The position numbers and the translations under genes were made by a program. This document shows positions 7,433-16,725 of a stretch of DNA of 64,000 bases, piece by piece. Position 1 is the stretch's first letter; the number at the start of each line of letters is the position of its first letter. The stretch comes from Streptomyces hygroscopicus subsp. hygroscopicus (lineage in GTDB: Bacteria > Actinomycetota > Actinomycetes > Streptomycetales > Streptomycetaceae): positions 620,001 to 684,000 of the forward strand of contig NZ_BSSM01000001.1 of the NCBI RefSeq assembly GCF_030269125.1, written 5' to 3'. The notes below the pieces were generated by a model, which worked only from the letters and a program-made list of their open reading frames with translations, made no database searches and was not told the DNA's origin.

Positions 7433-8422
7433 ATGCCACGAGTCGTCGTGTTCGACGAGTTCGGCGGGCCGGAGGTCATGCGCGTCGTGGAGGAACCCGT
7501 CGTCGAACCAGCGGCCGGCGAGGTCCGGGTCAGGATGGAGGCGTTCGCCGTCAACCCGATCGACCGGATGATGCGTTCCGGCACCTCGCCCGCACCCGTG
7601 CCCCTGCCGCACGCTCGCCTCGGTGTCGAGGGGACCGGCGTCCTCGACGCGCTGGGCCCCGGGACCACCGGGCTGAAGATCGGCGACCCGGTCGTCCTCA
7701 CGGCCGTTCCGGACCCGAGCGCCCGGGGCAGCTACGCCGAATACACCACGGTCCCCGCGAGCCGGGTCGTCGCCCGGCCGGCCGGTCTCGGGATCACGGA
7801 GGCGGCGGCTGTCTGGGTCGCCTACTCCACCGCCTACGGCGCGCTCGTCGAGAAGGCGGGGATGCGGCCCGGCGACCACGTCCTCATCACCGCCGCGTCC
7901 GGCGGCGTCGGCCGGGCGGCGATGCAGATCGCCCGTCAGATCGGCGCCGTGCCCATCGCCGTCACTCGGCACACCGCGAGGAGGGACGAACTGCTCGCCG
8001 CCGGTGCCGCCGCGGTCGTCGCCACCGATCACGCGGACATCGCCGAAGCCGTGGGCCGCCACACCGGCGGGGCCGGCGCGGACATCGTCCTCGACCTCGT
8101 CATGGGCCCCGGTCAGCAGGATCTCCTGAAGGCGGCCCGTCCCGGCGGGACCCTGGTCGCCGCGGGCTTCCTGGATCCTCGGCCCGCGCCGTTCCCGGGA
8201 GGCCCGCCGCTCACGGTCTTCGGCTACCGAAGCTTCGAGCACACCCTCGACGCCGTCGCGGTGAAGCGCATGGCGGCCTTCCTGAACGCGGGCCTGCGCC
8301 TCGGCGCACTGCGGCCCGCCGTCGACGACAAGGCGTTCTCCCTCGACGACGTCGTCGAGGCACACCGGCACCTCGAAAAGGGGCTGCACGCCGGGAAGAA
8401 GATCGTCGTGACGGTCTCCTGA
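7433..8422 (+). CDS. NADP-dependent oxidoreductase, zinc-less MDR family
   Basis: A 329-residue medium-chain dehydrogenase/reductase of the quinone oxidoreductase branch. It has the N-terminal GroES-like domain (MPRVVVFDEFGGPEVM... VNPIDRMMRSG), then the Rossmann core with ITAASGGVGRAAMQIARQ (about residues 151-168) for NADP(H). No structural zinc Cys cluster is visible. Members reduce quinones or enals. GAAGGAG lies seven bases before the ATG at 7433. The neighbouring divergent HxlR regulator suggests induction by quinone-like electrophiles, an inference from the pair. A long hairpin follows the stop. Confidence 0.9.
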   Translation: MPRVVVFDEFGGPEVMRVVEEPVVEPAAGEVRVRMEAFAVNPIDRMMRSGTSPAPVPLPHARLGVEGTGVLDALGPGTTGLKIGDPVVLTAVPDPSARGSYAEYTTVPASRVVARPAGLGITEAAAVWVAYSTAYGALVEKAGMRPGDHVLITAASGGVGRAAMQIARQIGAVPIAVTRHTARRDELLAAGAAAVVATDHADIAEAVGRHTGGAGADIVLDLVMGPGQQDLLKAARPGGTLVAAGFLDPRPAPFPGGPPLTVFGYRSFEHTLDAVAVKRMAAFLNAGLRLGALRPAVDDKAFSLDDVVEAHRHLEKGLHAGKKIVVTVS

Positions 8423-8443
8423 GGCCGCGACGGCTCGGGACGC

Positions 8444-8502
8444 GGCGGACACCGGGCCGAACCGGCGGGGCGAGGAGAACGGCCCGCCGGAAGGTGTCCG
8501 CC
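8444..8502 (+). terminator. Long two-part hairpin after the oxidoreductase
   Basis: GGCGGACACC (8444-8453) pairs with GGTGTCCGCC (8493-8502), and inside it CCGGCGGG (8462-8469) pairs with CCCGCCGG (8483-8490). It starts 22 bases after the stop codon and is a likely terminator. Confidence 0.65.
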
Positions 8503-9103
8503 GGCGTCGCGGCCGGGGCGAGTCCTCGATGAGGAAGCCCGGGAAGACGCTCGCTCCGGCCCGGGGTGAACGCGTCGTGGACGTGGCGACGACCGGCACC
8601 TCCGGCGGTGCCACGGCGTCGGGCCGGCCGGTCGGCGGGTTCCGGAAATCCGTCGGTCACCGGCTTCCGCACGTCCGGCTCGCCCGCGGGCTCCGCCGCG
8701 CCCATGGTGAACGAAGAGCGGGGCGCGGCGCTCGGTGCGCGGGTGGGCGCAGCGACCGGCCGGGGCCTTGCCCGGGACGTCGGGGAGGGCGTCCCCGTCG
8801 CGGTCCCGGCGGGCACGCTGTCCCCACCCGTCGGACTCGGCGGACCGGCCGGGGTCGCCGCCGCCGGTGTGGCGCGGGGCGGCGAGGTCGCGGGTGAGGA
8901 AGCCGGAGCCGGTGATCGGATCGCCCCCGTCGCGCGGCGGGGCGAGCCCGTGGCCGACGGCCGAGTCGCCGCGATGCCGCCGGGCAGGCGCTTCCGGACG
9001 TCCGTCACGACCGCGTCGGGCCGCGGTCACCGCGCGGCCCGCACCGCGGCGTGCCCGTCCTCGCGCCCCGGCGGCCTCCGGCCCGGACGTCACCGGCCGG
9101 CCG
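8503..9103. other. 600-base stretch without a supportable gene
   Basis: Open frames exist on both strands (e.g. plus 8566-9201, minus 8211-9008), but their translations are Pro/Arg/Ala/Gly-rich with no domain and no convincing ribosome binding site. It may be noncoding or a heavily decayed gene. Confidence 0.5.
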
Positions 9104-9574
9104 TCACAGCCCGAGGTCGGACAGTCCGGGGTGGTCGTCGGGCCGACGGCCCAGCGGCCAGTGGTACATGCGCTCCTCCTCCGCGATGGGCAGGTCGTTG
9201 ATGCTCGCGTGGCGCACACGCATGAGGCCGTCGTCGTCGAACTCCCAGTTCTCGTTGCCGTAGGCCCGGAACCACTGGCCGGAGTCGTCGTGGTACTCGT
9301 AGGCGAACCGGACCGCGATGCGGTTCCCGTCGAACGCCCACAGCTCCTTGACGAGGCGGTAGTCCAGTTCCCGGTCCCACTTGCGGGTCAGGAACTTCCT
9401 GATCTCCTCCCGGCCGGTGACGAACTCCGCGCGGTTGCGCCAGCGCGAGTCGGGCGTGTAGGCGAGGGCGACCTTCTCGGGGTCGCGGGTGTTCCAGCCG
9501 TCTTCGGCCTGGCGGACCTTGCTGATCGCCGTTTCCCGGGTGAACGGCGGGAACGGCGGTCGCTGCTCGGACAT
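9104..9574 (-). CDS. NTF2-like (SnoaL fold, DUF1348-type) protein
   Basis: A 156-residue cytoplasmic protein with the NTF2-like cone fold. Features are [50 protein letters not shown], and a C-terminal stretch with [18 protein letters not shown]. The arrangement matches the DUF1348 subgroup, whose biochemical role is unknown. GGAGGAG precedes the ATG at 9574; upstream codons overlap the divergent operator region. It is divergent from a TetR regulator, with two inverted repeats between, so it is the probable target of that regulator. Confidence 0.88.
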   Translation of the reverse strand: MSEQRPPFPPFTRETAISKVRQAEDGWNTRDPEKVALAYTPDSRWRNRAEFVTGREEIRKFLTRKWDRELDYRLVKELWAFDGNRIAVRFAYEYHDDSGQWFRAYGNENWEFDDDGLMRVRHASINDLPIAEEERMYHWPLGRRPDDHPGLSDLGL

Positions 9575-9606
9575 GGCGTACTCCTCCGGGGGAAGCCCAA
9601 GACGGC

Positions 9607-9622
9607 GAGAACGAGCGTTCTC
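9607..9622. promoter_or_regulatory. TetR operator 1 (candidate)
   Basis: GAGAACG-AG-CGTTCTC is a perfect 7-bp inverted repeat between the NTF2-like gene and the divergent TetR gene. Its half-site is shared with the second repeat at 9641-9660. Confidence 0.65.
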
Positions 9623-9640
9623 ACCCGTGCCGCTGATATT

Positions 9641-9660
9641 ATGAGAACGATGGTTCTCAT
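9641..9660. promoter_or_regulatory. TetR operator 2 (candidate)
   Basis: ATGAGAACGATGGTTCTCAT is an inverted repeat with 8-bp arms (ATGAGAAC/GTTCTCAT). The centres of the two repeats are about 36 bases apart and share GAGAAC. Confidence 0.65.
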
Positions 9661-9677
9661 GCAAGGAGGCCCGGCCC

Positions 9678-10256
9678 TTGAGCACCGATCCGACACGCGA
9701 GCGCATCCTCGACTCCGCGGAAGAGCTGTTCTACGCGCGAGGCATCCAACGCGTCGGCATGGACGCGGTCCGTGACGCCGCGGGCGTGACGCTGCGGCGC
9801 CTGTACCAGCTGTTCCCCTCCAAGGGCGACCTCGTCGAGGCATACCTGGCCCGCAGGGACGCCCGCTGGCTCCGGGGCCTGGCCGCCCACGTGGACTCGG
9901 CCGCGCACAGCCCTCGGGCCGGGCTGCTCGCCGTCTTCGACTGGCTGGAGGACTGGTTCGCCCGGCCCGACTTCCACGGGTGCGCCTTCATCAACTCCTT
10001 CGGCGAACTGGGCGGCACCTCACCGCAGGTCACCGCCGCCGCCCGCCGGCACAAGGACGCGTTCCACGCCTACCTGCGAGAACTGGCGACCGCCGCGGGA
10101 GCATCGGCGGACACCGGCACCCAGATCGCCCTGCTGGCCGAGGGAGCCATGACCACCGCCGCCATCTCCGGCACACCCGCACCGGCCCGCCAGGCCAAGC
10201 AGGCGGCGCTGCTGCTGCTCACGCTGGACGCGGGCGGGGTCGCCGCCTCCGCGTAG
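9678..10256 (+). CDS. TetR-family regulator
   Basis: A 192-residue TetR/AcrR repressor. The N-terminal HTH spans about residues 6-52 ([23 protein letters not shown]... [15 protein letters not shown]). The C-terminal ligand domain contains [14 protein letters not shown], a pattern common in TetR proteins of the TetR_C_33/YxaF-like type. A TTG start at 9678 is used because AAGGAGG lies nine bases upstream. Two inverted repeats with a shared GAGAAC half-site lie just upstream, suggesting autoregulation and control of the divergent NTF2-like gene. Confidence 0.9.
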   Translation: MSTDPTRERILDSAEELFYARGIQRVGMDAVRDAAGVTLRRLYQLFPSKGDLVEAYLARRDARWLRGLAAHVDSAAHSPRAGLLAVFDWLEDWFARPDFHGCAFINSFGELGGTSPQVTAAARRHKDAFHAYLRELATAAGASADTGTQIALLAEGAMTTAAISGTPAPARQAKQAALLLLTLDAGGVAASA

Positions 10257-10623
10257 CGGGTGGTCCCCGGTGCCGAGGCGCGGCGCCGGCGGACCGCCGG
10301 ACGGCACCAGCCCCGCTCCCCGCGCAGAGCCGACGCCCGCGGCCAGGGAGCGTTCGGCGTCGACGAGGAGTTCCCTTCGACAGCTCGACCGGCGCCGCGT
10401 GGACCCCGTCGGCCGGCGGCCACGCGTCCCCGTGCCGCCCGGCCGCGGGCCCCTTGAGCCCCGCGGGCCGCTCCGGCCCGACGACGCGCGGGGCGCCGGC
10501 GGCGCGTATCGGCGGGATGTCCGCCGTGCGCGGCCGCACAGCACCCCGGCCGGTCCTCCGGGATCCGCGGGAAGGCGGCCGTTCCGATGTGCGTTCATGC
10601 CGGGGCCGCCGCACCCTGAACCC
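10257..10623. other. Intergenic stretch without a supportable gene
   Basis: The open frame that continues into the small gene at 10624 is Pro/Arg-rich here and has no ribosome binding site or domain. I see no repeat or RNA gene. Confidence 0.5.
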
Positions 10624-10857
10624 ATGGGACATCCGACGCAGCATCGGCACATCGTCGTCCACCCGCCCGCCCTGGACGGTTCGCGGCGCGTCACCGAAGG
10701 GGACGTGACGCTGGGGTTGGCGTCGCATCTGGACGACGTGGTGGAGATATTGAGGTTGGCCGATCTGGATCGGGTCGAGGTGGAGGAGGACGACCTCATC
10801 GAGTGGCAGGGGGGCGGACCCGAGGACTGGCCGGGGCTCTCGGAGCACGAGGTGTAG
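10624..10857 (+). CDS. Small conserved actinomycete protein of unknown function
   Basis: A 77-residue acidic protein. The end LIEWQGGGPEDWPG and the middle ASHLDDVVEILRLADLD are regular and protein-like, and the pattern resembles small Streptomyces proteins I recognise only as conserved hypotheticals. No membrane segment or catalytic motif is visible. I chose the ATG at 10624 because the composition changes sharply there; the ribosome binding site is poor. A hairpin follows the stop. Function unknown. Confidence 0.6.
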   Translation: MGHPTQHRHIVVHPPALDGSRRVTEGDVTLGLASHLDDVVEILRLADLDRVEVEEDDLIEWQGGGPEDWPGLSEHEV

Positions 10858-10869
10858 GGACGGACGACG

Positions 10870-10904
10870 AAGGGGCGGCCCGCTCACGGGAGGGGCCGCC
10901 CCTT
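10870..10904. terminator. Hairpin terminator after the small conserved gene
   Basis: AAGGGGCGGCC (10870-10880) pairs perfectly with GGCCGCCCCTT (10894-10904), 12 bases after the stop; it could act in both directions. Confidence 0.7.
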
Positions 10905-10925
10905 GCCGGTGCCGGGGGCAGAGCT

Positions 10926-11161
10926 TCAGGTGCCCCGGTGATGTCGGCGGCCCTGACGTGGTCCACGCCGTAACCGCCGGTCTCGGGCGCGTTGATGTTC
11001 CCGAATCGCGGATCGGCCTCGAAATCGATGTCCGGGCCGGGCTGTGCCTGGCGGATCAGGCCGAGGCAGGCGTTGTCGACCAGCACGTGTGTGGGCGCCT
11101 GCCCGGTGACGCACAGGATCGTGATCGAGTCGCCGGAGGCCGAGGACAGACCGGTGAGCAT
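10926..11161 (-). pseudogene. Possible remnant of a small protein gene
   Basis: On the minus strand the frame from the ATG at 11161 gives a protein-like stretch containing ITILCVTGQAPTHVLVDNA, DIDFEADPRFGNINAPETGG and YGVDHVRAADITGAPEAL. The same frame then runs without a stop through the hairpin at 10870-10904, while a stop in another frame sits at 10926. This suggests either a frameshifted gene end or chance. I cannot assign a family, and no good ribosome binding site precedes 11161. Confidence 0.3.
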
Positions 11162-11474
11162 GCCGGTGCGGGCCGGCCCCGACGTGTGCTGCCCGGCCGG
11201 GCGCGGGCGTAGCCCTCGGCCGTGTGCGGGGCGCCCTCGGCATGGCGGGCGAGGGCCGACTACTCCTGCCTCGGTCGGATGCGTACTCCCGTCGCGCCCG
11301 CGCGGTCGGGATCCTCACGCGAGAGGGCGTGACCGACGCCTTCGGGGTGCCGGGGGCCCTCCGGGAAAGGGGCGCAAAGACACCGGCAAGGGGCGCGGAA
11401 ACGCCGGACAAACGCGCTCCGGCGGGCGCACCATGGGAGCGCTGTCCGAGGCGTCGTGCGAGAGTGAGTGGGCC

Positions 11475-12233
11475 ATGCCCGAGAGCGTGCCGGTGCGCTG
11501 TCCGGCCTGTCGGCGCGAGCACGTCTACACCGCCCCGGCGTACCCCTGCGCCTGCGGCACCCCGGTCGCCCCGCGGCTCGATCCCCTCGCGGCGCCGGTC
11601 GCGGCCGGGCAGCGGTCCTGGGACGACGAGTGGATCACCACCACGTGCGCCGTCTGCGGGCGCCTCGGCACCTGGCCGCGCCCCGAACTGGGCTGTCCCT
11701 GCGGGACGGTGCTGCGCATCCCGGTGGCGGACCCGGCCATCCCGGTGGCGGACCCGGCCCGCGCCCCCGTCGCGGCTTCCGCCGCCGAGCCGGAACCTCC
11801 CGTCCCCGCCCCGCGGCGCCGTGCCTTCCAGCCGCACGCCGTCCGTACCGCCCGGGACGCCGTCACCGCCGCCGCGCTGTACCTGCGCTGGCTCGGGTTC
11901 GGCGACGTCCGCCGCGCCGACCAGCGGCCCGCGAACGGCATCGGGCTCGCCGCCCGGGGGCTGCTCGCCCAGGTGGACCCGACGGTACGGCCCGCCTCGC
12001 CCCGGGACGTGGAGTGCCTGTGGCTGACGGCGATGACGGAGTCCGCGGACTGCGTCTACTTCTCCCTGGCCGGGTACACGGAAGCGGCCCGCGGCCGGGC
12101 GGACGCCCTGGGCGTGCCGCTGTTCGTGCTCGACCTCGCGGGCGTCCCGCAGCCGGTGAACGACCCCGCCGACGCCCTGAACGCCGACGGCGCCCCGGAA
12201 CCGGGGCGCCGCGCACGCGATCGGAAGGGCTGA
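11475..12233 (+). CDS. Double zinc-ribbon protein with a degenerate Mrr-like nuclease fold
   Basis: A 252-residue cytoplasmic protein. The first 75 residues hold two treble-clef-like Cys clusters: CPACRREH with CACG, then CAVCGRLG with CPCG. A linker has two identical copies of IPVADPA from a 21-bp tandem repeat. From about residue 125 the order of elements (AAALYLRWLGFGDVRRAD, GIGLAARGLLAQVD, YFSLAGYTEAARGRADALG, VPLFVLDLAG) resembles the restriction-endonuclease-like core of Mrr proteins. The usual catalytic Asp (DGGID) is replaced in NGIG and the Lys of QxK is Asp (QVD), so cleavage activity is doubtful. Function is inferred from fold similarity only. Confidence 0.65.
   Translation: MPESVPVRCPACRREHVYTAPAYPCACGTPVAPRLDPLAAPVAAGQRSWDDEWITTTCAVCGRLGTWPRPELGCPCGTVLRIPVADPAIPVADPARAPVAASAAEPEPPVPAPRRRAFQPHAVRTARDAVTAAALYLRWLGFGDVRRADQRPANGIGLAARGLLAQVDPTVRPASPRDVECLWLTAMTESADCVYFSLAGYTEAARGRADALGVPLFVLDLAGVPQPVNDPADALNADGAPEPGRRARDRKG
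11719..11760 (+). repeat. 21-bp in-frame tandem duplication
   Basis: Two adjacent identical copies of a 21-bp unit, each beginning ATCCCGGTGGCGGACC, encode IPVADPA twice in the linker of the zinc-ribbon protein. It looks like a recent slippage duplication. Confidence 0.85.
12189..12210. terminator. Palindromic hairpin in the 3' end of the zinc-ribbon gene
   Basis: GGCGCCCCGG-AA-CCGGGGCGCC is a perfect 10-bp inverted repeat inside the last codons. It lies between convergent genes and may contribute to termination of the opposing ligase transcript. Confidence 0.35.
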
Positions 12234-12283
12234 GAAGGGCCGGGGGTCAGGGGGCCGCCACGAGCGCCGGTCCCGCGCCCGCC

Positions 12284-13893
<1,610 letters not shown>

Positions 13894-13897
<4 letters not shown>

Positions 13898-15564
13898 CGG
13901 AAGTCCTCCTCGCGGTACTCGTCCGCCGAGCCCTGCGCGGTGGCCTCGCGCAGCTCGATGCGGCGGATCTTGCCGGAGACGGTCTTGGGCAGCGAGCCGA
14001 ACTCGAGGCGGCGGATGCGCTTGTAGGGGGCGAGCACCTGGCGGGAGTGCTCGAAGATGACCTTGGCGGTGTCGGGGCCCGGCTCGTAGCCCTCCGCGAG
14101 GACGACGTACGCCTTGGGCACGGCGAGCCGCAGCTCGTCCGGGGCGGGCACCACGGCCGCCTCTGCCACCGCCTCGTGCTCCAGCAGCGCGCTCTCCAGC
14201 TCGAAGGGGCTGATCTTGTAGTCGGATGCCTTGAAGACGTCGTCGGCGCGGCCGATGTAGGTCAGGTAGCCGTCCTCGTCGCGGGCGGCGATGTCACCGG
14301 TGCGGTAGTAGCCGCCGGCCATGGCCTCGGCGGTGCGGTCGGGGTCGCCGTGGTAGCCGGCCATCAGGCCGACGGGGCGGGCGCCGAGGTCGAGCGCGAT
14401 CTCGCCCTCGGTGGCGCCGGGCGCGCCGGTGACCGGGTCGAGGAGTTCCACGCGGTAGCCGGGGCTGGGGCGGCCCATGGAGCCGGTCTTCAGCCGCTGG
14501 CCGGGGGCGTTGGAGACCTGTACGGCGGTCTCGGTCTGTCCGAAGCCGTCGCGGATGGTCACCCCCCAGGCGCGCCGCACCTGTTCGATGACCTCGGGAT
14601 TGAGGGGCTCGCCCGCGGCCACCACCTCGCGGGGCGGGGTGCGCAGCTGGCCGAGGTCGGCCTGGATGAGCATGCGCCACACGGTCGGCGGGGCGCAGAA
14701 GGTGGTGACCCCGGCGCGGTCCATCTCGGCCATCAGCCGGCCCGCGTCGAACCTCGTGTAGTTGAAGATGAAGACGGTCGCCTCGGCGTTCCACGGGGCG
14801 AACAGGTTGGACCAGGCGTGCTTGGCCCAGCCGGGCGAGGAGATGTTGAGGTGGACGTCCCCGGGCTTCAGGCCCACCCAGTACATGGTGGCCAGGTGGC
14901 CGACGGGGTACGAGACGTGGGTGTGCTCGACCAGCTTGGGGCGGGCGGTGGTGCCCGAGGTGAAGTAGAGCATCAGCGGGTCGTCGGCGAGGGTCGGTCC
15001 GTCGGCGGTGAAGCCGGCGGGGGCGTCGTACGCGTCCTCGTACGCCAGCCAGCCCTCCTCCGCGCCGCCGACCGCGATCCGGGTGTAGGTGCCGGGCACC
15101 TCGGCGAACTTGGGGGCGTCCTCGGACCGTACGAGGACGTGCTTGACCCGGCCGCGTTCGACGCGGTCGCGCAGGTCGGCGGGGCCGAGCAGCGGGGTGG
15201 CCGGAATGACGACCGCGCGCAGCTTCATCGCGGCCAGCATGGTCTCCCACAGCTCGGCCTGGTTGCCGAGCATCACGAGGACGCGGTCCTCGGCCGCCAC
15301 GCCCCGCGCGCGCAGCCAGCCCGCGACGCGGTCGGAGCGCTCGGACAGTTCGGCGAAGGACAGCTTGGTCTCGCGGCCGTCCTCCTCCACGATGTGCAGC
15401 GCGGTCCGGTCGTTGCCGGCGGCGATCACGTCGAACCAGTCCAGCGCCCAGTTGAAGTGCTCCGGCCGGGGCCACGCGAATCCGTCGTAGGCGGTGGCAT
15501 AGTCCTCGCGGTGTGCCAGCAGGAAGTCCCGTGCGTTCCTGAAGGCATCGGTCGCCGTCGTCAT
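13894..15564 (-). CDS. Acyl-CoA synthetase of the medium-chain/benzoate-CoA ligase type
   Basis: A 556-residue ANL-superfamily ligase, different in type from its partner. The N-terminus FNWALDWFD, the P-loop [42 protein letters not shown], and [20 protein letters not shown] are characteristic of the MACS/benzoate-CoA ligase branch. The C-terminal [11 protein letters not shown]ys is present. GGAGGACGACGG precedes the ATG at 15564; a longer frame to 15612 lacks a site. It is the first gene of a two-ligase operon. The substrate is likely a medium-chain or aromatic acid, which sequence cannot settle. Confidence 0.93.
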
Positions 15565-15640
15565 CCGTCGTCCTCCTATGTTCCCGACCATTGCCGGGCG
15601 GCTCCCCCGCATCGTCTAATCCGTGATGCAGGTCTCACTA

Positions 15641-15654
15641 CCCCCGAACGGGGG
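15641..15654. promoter_or_regulatory. Candidate LuxR-type operator between ligase operon and GAF-LuxR gene
   Basis: CCCCCG-AA-CGGGGG is a perfect 6-bp inverted repeat in the 151-base divergent region. It is the only strong dyad there. Confidence 0.55.
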
Positions 15655-15715
15655 GGTGGTCCCTGTGAGCACGGTGGTGTGGTCCGCACATCAGCCGCAC
15701 CGAAGGAGCGATGAG

Positions 15716-16564
15716 GTGACAGCAGAGGCCGTGACGGTGGTGGAGATCCGCGGTGCGCTGCTCCGGTTGCGGCGCGCGACGGGGCTGCCGGTCGCCTTCG
15801 GCGGGCTGGTGGAGTCCGGCCGGCCGCAGGTGCGCATCAGCGAGCTCAGCGGCACGGCGACGGCCGCGCTGCGCTGTCTCGCGGTGAGCTCCGGCAGCGG
15901 GCTCGGCGGCAAGGCGGTGGCGCTGGCGCGGCCGTGCGCGGTGGCGGACTACTCCAGTTCCCGGCACATCAGCCACGAGTACGACGTGCCGGTGGCCGCG
16001 GAGGGCATCCGCTCGGTGCTCGCGGTGCCGGTGGTGGTACGGCGCCGGGTGCGCGGGGTGCTCTACGGCGCGCTGCGCTCGGCCCAGCCGCTCGGCGACC
16101 GGGCGCTCGGCGCGGCGGTCGCGGTGGCGCGGGACGTGGAGCAGACGCTGGTGCTGCGGGACGAGGCGCGGGACCTGCTGGCGGCGGCGTGCACGGGGCC
16201 GGCCAAGGGCGCGGGGGCGGAGGCGCCCGGCGGGTCGGGGGACTGGGAGCAGGTGCGGGAGGCGCACGCGGCGCTGCGGGCGCTGGCGCCCCGGATCGCC
16301 GATCCCGTCCTGCGGGCCGATCTGCTCGCCGCCTGCGGTCTGTTGACGGCGCCGCGCCCGGCCGATGGACCGGCTCTGGCGCCGCGTGAGCTGGACGTGC
16401 TGTCCTGGGTGGCGGCGGGTGCGACCAACGCCGCGGTGGCCGAGCGGCTGGGGCTGCGCCCGGAGACGGTCAAGGGCTATCTGCGGTCCGCCATGCGGAA
16501 GTTGGGCGCGCACACACGAGGGGAGGCGGTGACCGCGGCACGCAGGGCGGGGCTGCTGCCGTAG
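15716..16564 (+). CDS. GAF-domain LuxR-family regulator
   Basis: A 282-residue cytoplasmic regulator. A GAF-like sensor covers about residues 20-160 (ATGLPVAFGGLVESG... GLGGKAVALARPCAVADY... VAAEGIRSVLAVPVVVRRRVRGVLYG). A LuxR/GerE helix-turn-helix is at the C-terminus (LAPRELDVLSWVAAGATNAAVAERLGLRPETVKGY split across about residues 219-255). GTG at 15716 is preceded by GAAGGAG at eight bases. It is divergent from the two acyl-CoA ligases, and the CCCCCG-AA-CGGGGG dyad between them is a plausible target, so it probably controls the ligases in response to a small ligand. Confidence 0.9.
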   Translation: MTAEAVTVVEIRGALLRLRRATGLPVAFGGLVESGRPQVRISELSGTATAALRCLAVSSGSGLGGKAVALARPCAVADYSSSRHISHEYDVPVAAEGIRSVLAVPVVVRRRVRGVLYGALRSAQPLGDRALGAAVAVARDVEQTLVLRDEARDLLAAACTGPAKGAGAEAPGGSGDWEQVREAHAALRALAPRIADPVLRADLLAACGLLTAPRPADGPALAPRELDVLSWVAAGATNAAVAERLGLRPETVKGYLRSAMRKLGAHTRGEAVTAARRAGLLP

Positions 16565-16580
16565 CCCCCGAGACGACGAA

Positions 16581-16592
16581 GGAAACGTTTCC
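16581..16592. promoter_or_regulatory. Perfect 12-bp palindrome upstream of the LAL regulator
   Basis: GGAAACGTTTCC lies 16 bases after the GAF-LuxR stop and 134 bases before the LAL regulator. It sits in an unusually AT-rich stretch and may be an operator. Confidence 0.4.
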
Positions 16593-16725
16593 ATTCATGC
16601 GCGGATGCTTTGAATTTCCTCATGCTTGACCGTTTGTTATTTCCCTCACCACGGCTTCCGTCCGAATTTCGGGGATCGTTGCCTAGAATTTGGCCCGGAC
16701 ACGACATGCGAGGGGAGCGGTGACC

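Noticed and set aside
8566..9201. 211-codon plus-strand open frame
   Set aside because: No ribosome binding site, no domain, and its end overlaps the NTF2-like gene; composition is that of noncoding GC-rich DNA.
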